Assembly: GCA_005503065.1 (NCBI GenBank) | Contig: SCOE01000007.1 | Location: 62,001 to 126,000, forward strand | Direction: 5' to 3' | Source of the DNA: Comamonadaceae bacterium ALPHA2B | GTDB taxonomy: Bacteria; Pseudomonadota; Gammaproteobacteria; Burkholderiales; Burkholderiaceae_C | Length of the DNA stretch: 64,000 nucleotides | Shown here: positions 1-8,987 of the stretch, piece after piece | How the letters are laid out: every line of letters begins with the position of its first letter | How positions within the stretch are numbered: position 1 is the stretch's first letter | Notes under the pieces: generated by a model | Database searches by the model: none | Told to the model about the DNA's origin: nothing | The model's input: the letters and a program-made list of their open reading frames with translations, nothing else | Made by a program: the position numbers and the translations under genes

Positions 1-239
1 AAGTCGGCGCTGCCGCCGATCAGGGCATTCAGCGCGGCGGGGCCGGCGAGCTGGCTCACGTCCGTCTCCACGCCGGCTTCCTTGAAGTAGCCGGCATCCT
101 CCGCGATGTACACGGGCGCAAACAGGATCGATACCGCCGGCAGGACCAGCCGGACCTTCGCGGGCTGGGCCCATGCAGCCAGCGAGGCCGCGGCCAGCAA
201 GGCACCGATCGCGAGGCGCCGGGCCATGTTGTTCGACAT
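1..239 (-). CDS. ABC transporter solute-binding protein, NMT1/SsuA-like (partial, continues off the left edge)
   Basis: Only the first 79 codons are inside the window. The start is the ATG at 239, with AGGAG at 246-250 as ribosome binding site. Residues 1-24 form a Sec signal peptide: basic MARR, a hydrophobic Ala/Leu core and an AWA cleavage site, so the protein is periplasmic. The mature part opens with VRLVLP...APVYIAEDAGYFKEAGV, the pattern of NMT1/SsuA-type binding proteins for sulfonates, taurine, nitrate or aromatic acids. It lies 27 bp downstream of the VOC gene and is probably co-transcribed with the ring hydroxylase, so uptake of the hydroxylase substrate is a reasonable guess. The ligand cannot be told from this fragment. 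Confidence 0.85.
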   Translation of the reverse strand, partial: MSNNMARRLAIGALLAAASLAAWAQPAKVRLVLPAVSILFAPVYIAEDAGYFKEAGVETDVSQLAGPAALNALIGGSAD

Positions 240-265
240 GCGTGTCTCCTTGGTGTCCGGACGGT

Positions 266-820
266 TCAGCCCAGCGAGTCGGGCCGGCGCAGCAGCTCGG
301 CCTCCGGCACCCCGGCGCGCAGCTTCTTGATCATGTCGCCGGCATCGAACTCGATGCCGATCGGGTTGCGGCGGAACGCTTCGCTGCGCATCCAGGCATT
401 GGTGGCCCGTGCATCGGCAAAGCTGTCGACCTGGAGCTCGATCTGGTTGCCTTCCGGGTCGGCGTAGTAGAAGGACACCGTGGGGCCGTGGTTGATGGAC
501 CGCCAGGGCGCGATGCCCAGGCCGAGCAGGCGCTCGTAGGTCCCGAGCAGGTCGGCCAGCGAGTCGTAGGCGAAGGCCGTGTGGTAATGGCCCACCCGGA
601 CCGTGTCGTCCCGCGGCGGATAGTCCTCCAGGCCGATCAGCGCGATGCGGTGGTGCTCGTCGTCGTAGGTCAGGAAGGCCACCTTGTCGGAGGCATGCGC
701 GACGTGCGCCCCCAGCACCTTGCAGTACCAGTCGACGAGGTCCGCGAGGCGGTTGGTTCGCAAGGCGATGTGCGCGAGCCGGCGGGGCGCGAGCACGGGA
801 AGGGTGGTGGCTGCATTCAT
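266..820 (-). CDS. VOC-family protein, extradiol-dioxygenase-like
   Basis: A 184-residue vicinal-oxygen-chelate protein. The start is the ATG at 820, preceded by AGGAGC, and the ATGA overlaps the stop of the upstream monooxygenase by 4 nt. Two beta-alpha-beta modules are visible. Candidate metal ligands fit the class I extradiol dioxygenase pattern: His17 (LAHIAL), His80 (HYHTAFAY) and Glu128 (GNQIELQ). Known relatives cleave catechols or act as glyoxalases and isomerases. Here the partner is an aromatic hydroxylase, so ring cleavage of the hydroxylated product is likely but inferred. At 184 residues it is shorter than two-domain (about 300 aa) dioxygenases, so it is a single-module member. 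Confidence 0.85.
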   Translation of the reverse strand: MNAATTLPVLAPRRLAHIALRTNRLADLVDWYCKVLGAHVAHASDKVAFLTYDDEHHRIALIGLEDYPPRDDTVRVGHYHTAFAYDSLADLLGTYERLLGLGIAPWRSINHGPTVSFYYADPEGNQIELQVDSFADARATNAWMRSEAFRRNPIGIEFDAGDMIKKLRAGVPEAELLRRPDSLG

Positions 821-2568
821 GAGGGCTCCTCTTCGACGGCGAGTGGCGCGGCTCGTCGGGCCGGCGCGGCCTTCCGTCCGGTGAGTGCGCCCATCACCTG
901 TTGCATGGTTTCTTCCGCGTCGTCGCCTGCGCCACAGGCGCGCCACGCCACATGGCCGTCGGGCCGCACGAGGACGGCGCCCTCCGCACCGATCTCGTAC
1001 AGATCCTGGAACGCGCCGCCGTGGTCGATCAGGTCGCCCTGCGGCCCGACGGCGAAGGCCTGGGCGGTCAGTCCCGCCTGCACCGCGGCCTTCAGGAAGG
1101 CCGCCATCCAGCGCTGGCCGCGCCGGCCTGCGAGCAGCGTGAAGACCTGGTCGCTGAACAGATCGATGGTCGACAGGGCGGCACCCCCTCTGCCGCGCTG
1201 CAGCCAGCAGTGCGGCGCGCGGCGGCCGGGCGCCGCCGATGCCACATAGGTGTTGACCTCGAGGGCTTCGGCGACGGCGCCTCCGTCGAGCACCATCGGC
1301 GAGCGGTACGTGTAGCCGAAGGTCTGGCCGTGGTAGTCGAAATGCTCCCGCTGGCGCGGGATGGCATCGCGCATGCGGGCGATGTCCTCCTCGCGGAAGT
1401 CTTCATGGGTCTTCATGATTCCGCCCAGCCCGGCGCTCTCCATGCGCCGCGCATTGCGCACGCTCTGCTCGACGTTGAAGCGGATGACGGGCAGGCGCTC
1501 GGCCTCGTACGAGTCCAGGATCGCCTCGTCCGCCCGGCCCTGCAGCACGAGTGCCAGCTTCCAGCACAGGTTGTGCACGTCGCCCACGGCCGTGTTCATG
1601 CCCTGGCCGCCGGTTGGTGGCAGCGGATGGGCCGCGTCGCCTGCGAGGAACACGCGACCGCTGCGCAGGCTGCGCGCGATGCGTGCCTGCATGCGCCATG
1701 CACGCACGTCGCGGATGCGCAGCGGCAGGTCGTGCGCACCGACCGCCGCGCGGACGATGGCCTCGCAGCGCTCCGGCGTGAAGCGTTCGGGAGATTCCCG
1801 GGACGCGTCGTAGCCGAAGTTGTAGGTCCACCGGTGGCGGCCATCCAGGGCGATCATCACGCCCACGGTCTCGCGGTTGTAGATCCACCAGAGCAGGTTC
1901 GGCCGTCGCTCCACCCAGGGCCAGAGGTCGGCCTCGAAATAGATCCCGATCTGATTGCCCAGGCCCTCGTCGCCGTCGAGCGGGATGCCGAGCTTTTGCC
2001 TGAGCTCGCCGCGGGCGCCGTCCGCCGCGATCGCATACAGCGCCCTGGCGGTGCGGACCGTCCCGTCAGGGCCGCGCAGCCGCGCACGGACGCCGCCGCG
2101 GTCCTGTGCGAGGTCCTGCAGCTGCGTGCCGAACATCAGGTCGACGCAGGTCTGGTCCTCGGCGGCGCGCCGCAGCACGGGCTCGAGCACGTCCTGCGGG
2201 CAGGACGTCTTCGCGCTGGGGCCATGGGTTTCCACGAGCCGGTTGCGCTGGCGGTCCGCATAGGTGCGGATCTCGCCGATCGCCTCGCCCGCCACCGAGC
2301 GCACGAAGATCACGCCCTGGTTGCGATCCTGCGGTATGCCGCGCGCCCGCACCGCGTCTTCGACGCCCCAGGTCCTGAAGATCTCCATCGTGCGTGCACT
2401 CACCACATGGCCGCGTGGGTGGAAGCTGGTCGAGGCGTGCTTCTCGACCAACAGCGTGCGCACGCCACAGCGGCCGAGCGCGATGGCCGCGGCAAGGCCA
2501 CAGGGACCGCCGCCCACGATCAGGACGTCATGGACCGTGGCTTCGTCGTCCGCGGGAAGTGTCGGCAT
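817..2568 (-). CDS. FAD-dependent aromatic-ring monooxygenase (PHBH/MhpA family)
   Basis: A 583-residue group A flavoprotein monooxygenase. The Rossmann motif GGGPCG is at residues 19-24, with Glu42 positioned for the FAD ribose. An ADGARG segment near residue 180 is the family DG motif, and GDAAHPLPPTGGQGMN near residue 315 is the second FAD-binding motif. Relatives use NAD(P)H and O2 to hydroxylate phenolic acids or resorcinols. The C-terminal thioredoxin-like region of this subfamily is present. It is the first gene of a minus-strand operon (monooxygenase, VOC protein, solute-binding protein) and is divergent from a TetR gene, which suggests substrate-induced derepression. The exact substrate is unknown. 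Confidence 0.9.
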   Translation of the reverse strand: MPTLPADDEATVHDVLIVGGGPCGLAAAIALGRCGVRTLLVEKHASTSFHPRGHVVSARTMEIFRTWGVEDAVRARGIPQDRNQGVIFVRSVAGEAIGEIRTYADRQRNRLVETHGPSAKTSCPQDVLEPVLRRAAEDQTCVDLMFGTQLQDLAQDRGGVRARLRGPDGTVRTARALYAIAADGARGELRQKLGIPLDGDEGLGNQIGIYFEADLWPWVERRPNLLWWIYNRETVGVMIALDGRHRWTYNFGYDASRESPERFTPERCEAIVRAAVGAHDLPLRIRDVRAWRMQARIARSLRSGRVFLAGDAAHPLPPTGGQGMNTAVGDVHNLCWKLALVLQGRADEAILDSYEAERLPVIRFNVEQSVRNARRMESAGLGGIMKTHEDFREEDIARMRDAIPRQREHFDYHGQTFGYTYRSPMVLDGGAVAEALEVNTYVASAAPGRRAPHCWLQRGRGGAALSTIDLFSDQVFTLLAGRRGQRWMAAFLKAAVQAGLTAQAFAVGPQGDLIDHGGAFQDLYEIGAEGAVLVRPDGHVAWRACGAGDDAEETMQQVMGALTGRKAAPARRAAPLAVEEEPS

Positions 2569-2592
2569 GGATGCGATCGTTGATGCGTTGAT

Positions 2593-2605
2593 TGACTGTC
2601 AGTCA
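2593..2605. promoter_or_regulatory. Palindrome, candidate TetR operator
   Basis: The 13-bp sequence TGACTG-T-CAGTCA is a perfect inverted repeat with 6-bp arms. It lies in the 124-bp gap between the divergent monooxygenase (start 2568) and TetR gene (start 2693). The size, symmetry and position suit a TetR-family operator controlling both genes. Assignment is inferred; no -10/-35 pair is clear. Confidence 0.5.
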
Positions 2606-2692
2606 GTTTATGGCCGCATGCACATCGGTCACTGCTGGTTTTCCCTGAACGCTTGGGCGCCCTTGCCGCAAGGCCGACCTATCATCGAGCGC

Positions 2693-3346
2693 ATGAGTGA
2701 CACAGCCCGCGCCCCGGACCGTCGCAGGAAGGACGCTTCGGAGAAGGCGCCCTCCGGCAAGCAGCGCATCCTGGAGGCGGCCGAGCGGCTCTTTGCCGGC
2801 CGCGGCTTCCTGAACGTGGCTGCCGCCGAGATCGCACGCGAGGCCGGCGTGGCGCACGGCCTGCTGTTCCATCACTTCGGTTCGATGGAAGACCTCTATG
2901 CCGAGGTCAGCAAGGTGGCTGCGCAGCGGATGGACGAGGTCCAGCTTGCTTCATTCCGCGGCAAGACGGCGCGCGAGCAGGTGGCGTCGTTCCTGCGCGC
3001 CCACCTGCGCGCGGTCAAGCAACGCGAGGGCGACGCCCTGTTCCGCGCGCGCTCGCACAACGTGGCAATCAACACGAAGATCGCCGAGATCTGGGAGACC
3101 TCGCGGCTGGAGGCGATCCAGCGGCTTTGCGAGGTGCTGGGACTGCGCGCACCCACCAAGGCAGTGCGTGCCTGCCTTCGCGCATGGATCGGATTCCACG
3201 ACCAGCTGGTGCTGGCCTGGCTCGCCGATCGCTCGGTCAGCGAGCGGGAGGTGCTGGAGTGGTCACTGAGGCAGCTCGAGCACCTCGCCGAGGACGTGCT
3301 GGATGTCGACCTCGGCAGGGCGGTGGGTGCCCCGGACGGACATTGA
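2693..3346 (+). CDS. TetR/AcrR-family transcriptional regulator
   Basis: A 217-residue one-component repressor. After a basic N-terminal tail (residues 1-20) the TetR helix-turn-helix spans about residues 23-66: KQRILEAAERLFAGRGF, then the recognition region EAGVAHGLLFHHFGS. The C-terminal helical ligand domain follows. I chose the ATG at 2693 because it places the HTH at the usual distance from the N-terminus; upstream in-frame starts run into the operator region. It is divergent from the aromatic monooxygenase operon and probably represses it in the absence of an aromatic ligand. Confidence 0.88.
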   Translation: MSDTARAPDRRRKDASEKAPSGKQRILEAAERLFAGRGFLNVAAAEIAREAGVAHGLLFHHFGSMEDLYAEVSKVAAQRMDEVQLASFRGKTAREQVASFLRAHLRAVKQREGDALFRARSHNVAINTKIAEIWETSRLEAIQRLCEVLGLRAPTKAVRACLRAWIGFHDQLVLAWLADRSVSEREVLEWSLRQLEHLAEDVLDVDLGRAVGAPDGH

Positions 3347-3382
3347 CGCCGGAGCCCGGGGGAGGGCGCCCGGCCCTGGCGC

Positions 3383-4180
3383 TCAGGCCCAGCGCGTTTG
3401 CGGGAAGCGCGTGGGAGGGTCGTCCTGCGTGTGGCTGGCGTCGTCGATGCTGCGCTCCGAGATGATCCAGCCGATGCCGATGAGCACCACGCCGGCCACG
3501 CCGAAGACCACCAGGCCGATCAGGCGCCCGCTGATCGTGAGGTCGTTCGCGGGCGCCGCTGCGGTGCACACCATCGTGGCGGCCGCCATGCCCACGTAGT
3601 GCATGGTGCACACGGCCAGGCCCATCACCACGGCCGCGGCGACCTGGTGCGACAGGCGCCGCAGGTTGAAGGCCAGCCAGAGCGCTGCGGCGGCGGCCGT
3701 CACGGCAATGCCCACCGACAGTGCCACGATGCTCGGGTCGAAGCTCATGGAGGCGCGCATGTTCATGGCGAACATGCCCATGTAGTGCATCACGCACACG
3801 CCCAGCCCTGCCAGGATGCTGCCCGCCAGCCAGCCCACCTTGTTGAACTGGCGCCGCCCGCTGCCCGCGAGGTACAGCGCCAGGCCCGAGATGCCGATGG
3901 CCGCCAGCAGAGAAATGGCGGTGAGTGGAATGTCGTAGGCGATGCGCACCGGCAGGCTGTACGCCACCATGCCGATGAAATGCATCGACCAGATCCCGAT
4001 CCCGCCGAGGGCCACGGCGGCGCCCGTGGCCACCGCCAGGTCCAGCGTGCCATCGCGGCGGAACATGCGCTGGGCGCACAGCAGTGACACCAGCGACCCG
4101 GCGCACGCGATGAGGAAGGAGAGGAGCACCATGCCCCAGCCATAGGTGGGGCGGAGGATCTGGCCGATCTGGAGGTCCAT
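3383..4180 (-). CDS. Stand-alone MHYT-domain integral membrane protein
   Basis: A 265-residue protein made almost entirely of transmembrane helices. Three MHYT-type motifs are visible: MHFIGM, MHYMGMFAMNM and MHYVGMAAATM, each with Met/His residues that have been proposed to bind copper and sense O2, CO or NO. MHYT domains usually precede GGDEF/EAL or kinase modules. Here the protein ends about 30 residues after the last helix (ISERSIDDASHTQ), so there is no output domain. The start is the ATG at 4180 with AAGGA upstream; the longer frame begins in non-membrane sequence with no ribosome site. The nearest genes share no obvious function. Confidence 0.85.
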   Translation of the reverse strand: MDLQIGQILRPTYGWGMVLLSFLIACAGSLVSLLCAQRMFRRDGTLDLAVATGAAVALGGIGIWSMHFIGMVAYSLPVRIAYDIPLTAISLLAAIGISGLALYLAGSGRRQFNKVGWLAGSILAGLGVCVMHYMGMFAMNMRASMSFDPSIVALSVGIAVTAAAAALWLAFNLRRLSHQVAAAVVMGLAVCTMHYVGMAAATMVCTAAAPANDLTISGRLIGLVVFGVAGVVLIGIGWIISERSIDDASHTQDDPPTRFPQTRWA

Positions 4181-4368
4181 GTCTGCGTCCTTTCTGGAGC
4201 GGGCCGGCCGAAAGTGGCGGCTGCGCGGTGGACACAATTTGATAACTGCCGTAACCGATGCGGCAATTACAGGAAAAGTGCGCAAATCCGTCCGATGTGA
4301 AGACCAAGGTTTGCGTTCAGGCCAGTCTTCGCAGGAACTATTTCACGGAACAGTCCAATGGGTGCTCG

Positions 4369-5181
4369 TCATGCCCTGAAGCGCCGGCGCGTGAACGCCA
4401 GCGCGATCCAGAAGGCCGCCACCGCATAGACCGCGAGCACCGCAAGATGCCGCCACGGCGTGGCTGGCCACTGGTCCATGAACAGCGGGCGCACCAGCGC
4501 CACGGCGTTGGCCAGCGGCAGCCAGTGCGCGACCGCGCGCACCACGCCGGGCAACTGCTCCAGGGGGAAGAACACGCCCGACAGGAACATCATGGGCGTC
4601 ATGAACAGCGTGAAGTAGTAGGTGAAGAAGTCGTAGCTCCTGGCCAGCGCGTTGAAGATCAGCGCGATGCTCGAGAACACGACGCCGCAGCCGGCCAGTA
4701 CGCACCAGGCCACGACGAGCTTGGGGCTGTGGCTGATGCCCAGCGCCAGCATCACCAGCATGATGGCCGTCACGGTGAACAGCGACTTGAAGGCTGCCCA
4801 CAGCATCTCGGCGAAGACCACGTCGTCCAGGCCCACCGGCGCGTTCATGATGCCGTCCCAGGTCTTCTGCACGTGCATGCGCGAAAAGGCCGAGTACAGC
4901 GCTTCGAAGCTCGCGGCATTCATCGCGCTCATGCAGATCGAGCCGCTGGCCAGGAAGAGGATGTAGGGCACCGCGGTGCCGTTCACCTGCACGCTGCCCA
5001 CCAGCGCACCCATGCCGTACCCGAAGGCGACCAGCCAGATCAGCGGCTCGGCGATGTTGCCGATCAGGCTCGGCACCGCGAGCTTGCGCCACACCAGCAG
5101 GTTGCGCAGGAACACCGGCGCCCAGCGGGCCGAGAGTTCCGGCGGGCGCCAGATGGAGGGCGTGTCATCAGCCGTCTTCAC
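4369..5181 (-). CDS. ABC-2 type transporter permease, NodJ-like
   Basis: A 270-residue inner-membrane permease with six predicted helices of the ABC-2 fold, for example [15 protein letters not shown] and [18 protein letters not shown]. Its closest recognisable pattern is NodJ/Drr[27 protein letters not shown] and [13 protein letters not shown]. The likely start is GTG at 5181, which overlaps the end of the ATPase gene by 14 nt and gives translational coupling; no in-frame ATG exists nearby. With the upstream ATPase it forms an exporter of unknown cargo. NodIJ names come from lipochitooligosaccharide export in rhizobia, but this pair is widespread in beta-proteobacteria without nod genes. Confidence 0.85.
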   Translation of the reverse strand: MKTADDTPSIWRPPELSARWAPVFLRNLLVWRKLAVPSLIGNIAEPLIWLVAFGYGMGALVGSVQVNGTAVPYILFLASGSICMSAMNAASFEALYSAFSRMHVQKTWDGIMNAPVGLDDVVFAEMLWAAFKSLFTVTAIMLVMLALGISHSPKLVVAWCVLAGCGVVFSSIALIFNALARSYDFFTYYFTLFMTPMMFLSGVFFPLEQLPGVVRAVAHWLPLANAVALVRPLFMDQWPATPWRHLAVLAVYAVAAFWIALAFTRRRFRA

Positions 5182-6100
5182 GGATCTGTCTCCCGGTGAG
5201 CTTGAGGAACAGGTCTTCCAGGTTGGCGGGCCGGTGGAAGGTGCGCAGGCCGCCATGCGTGGCCATCAGGGCATCGAGCAGGCGGCGCGCGTCCTGGGTG
5301 TAGAAGAAGACCGTCTCGCCACTGACCTCCACCCGCGCAGCGAGCCCGCGCAGCGCCGCGTCGTCGGCCAGCGCCAGCGCGCCGGCGCCATACACCTCGA
5401 CCACGTCGGGCTCGAGGTGCTGGGCAATGAGTTCGCGCGGCTTGCCCTCGGCGATCTTGCGGCCGTGGTCGATCACCAGCAGCCGCGAGCACAGGCGCTC
5501 GGCCTCGTCCATGAAGTGCGTCGTCAGCAGGATCGACTTGCCCTGCTGCAGCAGCGTCTGCAGGCGTTCCCACATCAGGTGGCGCGCCTGCGGGTCCAGG
5601 CCGGTGGTGGGCTCGTCGAGGATCAGCAGGTCGGGGTCGTTCACGAGCGCGCGTGCCAGCGACAGGCGCCGGCGCATGCCGCCGGAGAGCTCGCCGGGCT
5701 TGGCGTCGGCCTTGTGCGACAGCGCCGCGAACTCCAGCAGCCGGGGCACGCGTTCGGCGAAGGCGCGGCCGCCGAGGCCGAAGTAGCGCGCATAGACGAC
5801 CAGGTTCTCGGCGCAGGTGAAGTCCGGGTCGAGCGAATCGAACTGCGACACCACGCCCAGCCGGGCCTTGATGGCGCGTGCATCGCGCGGCATGGCCAGG
5901 CCGCCGAGCGCTTCGATCTCGCCCGCGTCGGGGGCGGTGAGGCCCAGGCACATGCGGATGGTGGTGGTCTTGCCCGCGCCATTCGGGCCGATCACGCCCA
6001 GGCATTCGCCGGGGGCGATCTCGAACGAGAGGTCGTCGACGACCGTGTGGTCGCCGTAGCGCTTGCGCAGGTGTCGCGCCTGGAAGAGGGGGTCTGGCAC
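5168..6100 (-). CDS. ABC transporter ATP-binding protein, NodI-like
   Basis: A 310-residue cytoplasmic ATPase. Walker A GPNGAGKT is at residues 38-45, the Q-loop reads VSQFDSLD, the signature is LSGGM, and Walker B is [13 protein letters not shown] with a switch histidine in [12 protein letters not shown]-terminal extension of about 80 residues ([14 protein letters not shown]...) is the DrrA/NodI-type tail. The start is probably GTG at 6100 ([11 protein letters not shown]); the next upstream start would add 17 unrelated residues reaching into the LysR gene. It is coupled to the permease gene downstream by a short overlap. The pair builds an efflux system whose substrate cannot be read from sequence. 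Confidence 0.88.
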   Translation of the reverse strand: MPDPLFQARHLRKRYGDHTVVDDLSFEIAPGECLGVIGPNGAGKTTTIRMCLGLTAPDAGEIEALGGLAMPRDARAIKARLGVVSQFDSLDPDFTCAENLVVYARYFGLGGRAFAERVPRLLEFAALSHKADAKPGELSGGMRRRLSLARALVNDPDLLILDEPTTGLDPQARHLMWERLQTLLQQGKSILLTTHFMDEAERLCSRLLVIDHGRKIAEGKPRELIAQHLEPDVVEVYGAGALALADDAALRGLAARVEVSGETVFFYTQDARRLLDALMATHGGLRTFHRPANLEDLFLKLTGRQIREDG

Positions 6101-6147
6101 GCGGCGATTGTGGCAAAGCGGCCGGGCTCGCCCCGTCGGACAGGGGC

Positions 6148-7041
6148 TCACAGGCGCAGGCCGCCGAACTCGCGCCGCATCCAGTCGACGAAGGCCCGCG
6201 TGCGCGCCGGCAGCAGCCGCGCATGCGGGTAGATCACGCTCACCGGCCGCGGCGGCGGCTCGAAGTCCTCCAGCAGCCTCTGCAGGCGCCCGTCGGCCAC
6301 ATGCGCCAGTACCTGGTACGAGAAGAACATGCCCGGGCCCATGCCGGCCGCGCAGGCCTCGACGGCCGGCGCCAGGTGATTGAAGGCGAGGCGGCTGTCG
6401 ACGGGCACGTTGAAGGCCTTGCCGCGCTCGAGGAAGGTCCAGTGCGGCGGGCCGTCCACCCGGCCCTGCACCACGGCCTCGTGCGCGAGCTCGCGCGGGT
6501 GCGCCGGCGCACTGCCGCGTGCCCGCAGCCAGGCGGGGCTGGCCACCACCACGCGCCGGATCGTGCCCAGGCCCTGTGCGACCAGCGACGAGTCTTCCAG
6601 CGGGCTGATGCGGATGCCGACGTCGATGCCTTCCTCGAGCAGGTTCACGCTGCGGTCGTGCAGCAGCACGGTGCAGCGGATCTGCGGGTGCTGCTGCATG
6701 AAGCGCACGATGGCCGGCGCCACGTACATGTGGCCGAAGAGCACGGGGGCCGTGACCGTGAGGTGGCCCGCCGGCTCCCGCGCCTCGTCGCTCAGCGTGC
6801 GGTCGGCAGCATCGGCCGCGAGCAGCACCTCGCGCGCGCTGGCCAGGTAGCGCCGTCCTTCGTCGGTCAGCGCGATGCGCCGCGTGGTGCGCTGGAAGAG
6901 GCGCGCGCCCAGGTGCGCTTCCAACGCCGCGAGCGAACGCACCACGGCCGGCAGCGAGCTGCCCATGGCATCGGCCGCGCGCGTGAGGCTGCCGTGGTCG
7001 GCGATCTGCACGAAGGTGTGCATGGCTTTGAGTCGGTCCAT
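6148..7041 (-). CDS. LysR-family transcriptional regulator
   Basis: A 297-residue LTTR. The winged HTH occupies residues 1-60 ([20 protein letters not shown]...[20 protein letters not shown]) and the effector-binding domain fills the rest, starting near [19 protein letters not shown]. It is of the CrgA/DsdC-like group with [11 protein letters not shown] after the wing. The start is the ATG at 7041. It is divergent from the glutathione S-transferase gene at 7154, its most likely target. It also lies 47 bp upstream of the ABC exporter ATPase in the same orientation, so it could be co-transcribed with that pair. Confidence 0.88.
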   Translation of the reverse strand: MDRLKAMHTFVQIADHGSLTRAADAMGSSLPAVVRSLAALEAHLGARLFQRTTRRIALTDEGRRYLASAREVLLAADAADRTLSDEAREPAGHLTVTAPVLFGHMYVAPAIVRFMQQHPQIRCTVLLHDRSVNLLEEGIDVGIRISPLEDSSLVAQGLGTIRRVVVASPAWLRARGSAPAHPRELAHEAVVQGRVDGPPHWTFLERGKAFNVPVDSRLAFNHLAPAVEACAAGMGPGMFFSYQVLAHVADGRLQRLLEDFEPPPRPVSVIYPHARLLPARTRAFVDWMRREFGGLRL

Positions 7042-7153
7042 GCGGCCATTAGATCGAGAAATGGAGCAGTGTTGTGTGCAAAGACCCATTCATCCGGTGA
7101 GCGGATCAATGAACAATGCAGCCGTCCCCACCCGATCCGCCGAGGAGCCCACC

Positions 7154-7798
7154 ATGTCCCATCCGCAACCCGCCACCCCGCTGCGCCTGTACGGCGCGCC
7201 CGTCTCGGGCCACGTGCACCGCGTCCGGCTGTTCCTGTCGATCCTCGGCCTTCCTTTCGAGGAAGAGACGCTGGACCTGCGCGCCGGCGAGCACAAGACG
7301 CCCGACTTCCTCGCGCTCAACGCCTTCGGCCAGGTGCCGGTGCTGCGCGACGGCGACACCGTGGTGGCCGATTCCAACGCCATCCTCGTGTACCTCAATG
7401 CGCGCTATGCCGCCGATCCGGCGCGCTGGCTGCCGGCCGATCCCTTGGGCGCGGCGCAGGTGCAGCGCTGGTTGTCGGTGGCGGCCGGGCCCCTCGCCTT
7501 CGGCCCGGCGGCGGCGCGTGTGGTCGCGCTGTTCGGCCTGCCGACCGACACCGCGGAGCTGGTCGCGCGCTCGCAGCGCCTGCTGGCCGTGATGGACGCC
7601 CACCTGGCGCAGCAGCCCTTCCTCGCGGCCGGCCACGCGACGCTGGCCGACCTCGCCAACTACGCCTATGTGGCGCGCGCGCCGGAAGGCGGCGTGCCGC
7701 TGGAGCCGCACGCGGCGCTGCGCGACTGGCTGGTGCGCGTCGAAGCGCTGCCGGGCTTCGTGCCCATGCCCGCGACGGCAGCGGCGCGCCCTGCTTGA
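7154..7798 (+). CDS. Glutathione S-transferase family protein
   Basis: A 214-residue cytoplasmic protein. The N-terminal thioredoxin fold covers residues 10-85: LRLYGAPVSGHVHRVRLFL holds the usual catalytic-position Ser, FGQVPVL has the cis-Pro, and DSNAILVYL contains the Glu/Asp-Ser glutathione-binding turn. A helical C-terminal domain follows with ATLADLANYAYV. The subclass is uncertain. The ATG at 7154 is preceded by GAGGAG. The gene sits opposite a LysR regulator and 19 bp ahead of a PPOX-family flavoprotein gene, and the two probably form a detoxification operon under LysR control. Confidence 0.9.
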   Translation: MSHPQPATPLRLYGAPVSGHVHRVRLFLSILGLPFEEETLDLRAGEHKTPDFLALNAFGQVPVLRDGDTVVADSNAILVYLNARYAADPARWLPADPLGAAQVQRWLSVAAGPLAFGPAAARVVALFGLPTDTAELVARSQRLLAVMDAHLAQQPFLAAGHATLADLANYAYVARAPEGGVPLEPHAALRDWLVRVEALPGFVPMPATAAARPA

Positions 7799-7817
7799 AC
7801 CATCGAGGGACAAGACC

Positions 7818-8759
7818 ATGAACACGCAGCCGACCCTCGTCGAAGCCTTCCACGCCGGCGAACGCGCCCTGCAGGCCGAGGACGGCGTGCGCGATCAACT
7901 GGCGCTGCTGGGCACGCGGGTGATCCGCGACCACATGCCGCAGCAGCACCGCGACTTCTTCGCGCAGTTGCCTTTCCTGGTGCTGGGCAGCGTCGATGCG
8001 CAAGGCCAGCCGTGGGCCAGTGCGCTCGCGGGCGCACCGGGCTTCGTGCGGGCGCCCGATGCGCGCATGCTTCGCGTCGATGCGCTGCCCGGGGCCGACG
8101 ATCCGCTCGCCACGGCCCTGTCGCCCGGCGCGCCGCTGGGCGTGCTCGGCATCGAGCTGCCCACGCGCCGGCGCAATCGCATGAACGGAACGGTGTCGGC
8201 ACTGGACCCCGCGGGCTTCACGATCGCCGTGCAGCAGAGCTTCGGCAACTGCCCGCGCTACATCCAGACGCGCACGCCGATGGCGGTGCCTGTGGCGGCG
8301 CGCACCGCGCCCGAGCAGTTGACGCGCCTCGATGACGAGGCCTTGCGTCTGATCGCCGGCGCCGACACCTTCTTCATCGCGACCGCGCATCCCGCCGCCC
8401 GCCACGGCGCGGCACGCGACGAAGGGGTGGACGTATCGCATCGGGGCGGCGCGCCGGGCTTCGTGCTGCCGCTGGGCGAGGGCGAACTGGCGGTGCCCGA
8501 CTTCGACGGCAACCGCTTCTTCAACACGCTGGGCAACCTGCTGCTGCAGCCGACGGCCGGGCTGCTGTTCATCGACTTCGAGCGTGGCGACCTGCTGCAG
8601 GTGCAGGTGCGCGGCCACATCGAGACCGAGGGTGCGGTGATGGCGCGCATGCCGCCGGTCGATCGCTGGCTGCGCTTCGAGGTGACGGGCGCGCTGCGAC
8701 GTCGCGCGGCGTTGCCCTTGCGCTGGGGGCCGGCGGCGCTCTCGCCCCACCTGCCCTGA
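7818..8759 (+). CDS. Pyridoxamine 5'-phosphate oxidase-family FMN-binding protein
   Basis: A 313-residue protein with a split-barrel flavin-reductase/PPOX core. Motifs visible are FFAQLPFLVLGSVDAQGQPWASALAG near the N-terminus and, in the C-terminal half, FFIATAHP, VSHRGGAPGFV, PDFDGNRFFNTLGNL and PTAGLLFIDFERGD. These match the large two-part PPOX family (COG3576) rather than the PdxH enzyme, so it is unlikely to make pyridoxal phosphate; an FMN-dependent redox or detoxification role is more plausible. The start is the ATG at 7818. It follows the GST gene by 19 bp in the same operon. Confidence 0.82.
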   Translation: MNTQPTLVEAFHAGERALQAEDGVRDQLALLGTRVIRDHMPQQHRDFFAQLPFLVLGSVDAQGQPWASALAGAPGFVRAPDARMLRVDALPGADDPLATALSPGAPLGVLGIELPTRRRNRMNGTVSALDPAGFTIAVQQSFGNCPRYIQTRTPMAVPVAARTAPEQLTRLDDEALRLIAGADTFFIATAHPAARHGAARDEGVDVSHRGGAPGFVLPLGEGELAVPDFDGNRFFNTLGNLLLQPTAGLLFIDFERGDLLQVQVRGHIETEGAVMARMPPVDRWLRFEVTGALRRRAALPLRWGPAALSPHLP

Positions 8760-8987
8760 GGAGGCGCCGAGCCTCACGCCCCTCCCATCGGGATGCGTGC
8801 GGCGGCCGGCATCGAACGCCACAGTGGCGCGGCGTCGGCTGGGCGCCGCATGGCAGGTGCGCCGCGCGAAGCGACCTGCACGACCTCGGCCTCGGCCGTC
8901 CGCGCTATGGACCCGTGCCCTCGTCGGCCTTAGGCTGGCCGGGCCGCGGTGTCGCGGCCATCGTCACTACGCTCCGGAGGCCATGCC

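Noticed and set aside
901-2583. A 560-codon open frame on the plus strand opposite the monooxygenase gene
   Set aside because: High GC gives long antisense frames; this one is His/Arg/Ala-rich with no family match, and the opposite strand encodes a complete flavoprotein with all motifs.
4369-6100. NodI/NodJ as evidence of nodulation ability
   Set aside because: No nodABC genes are present and NodIJ-type exporters are common in free-living beta-proteobacteria; only the general exporter call is supported.
7042-7153. A LysR T-N11-A box between the LysR and GST genes
   Set aside because: Several loose T-N11-A matches exist but none is a clear inverted repeat, so no operator is listed.
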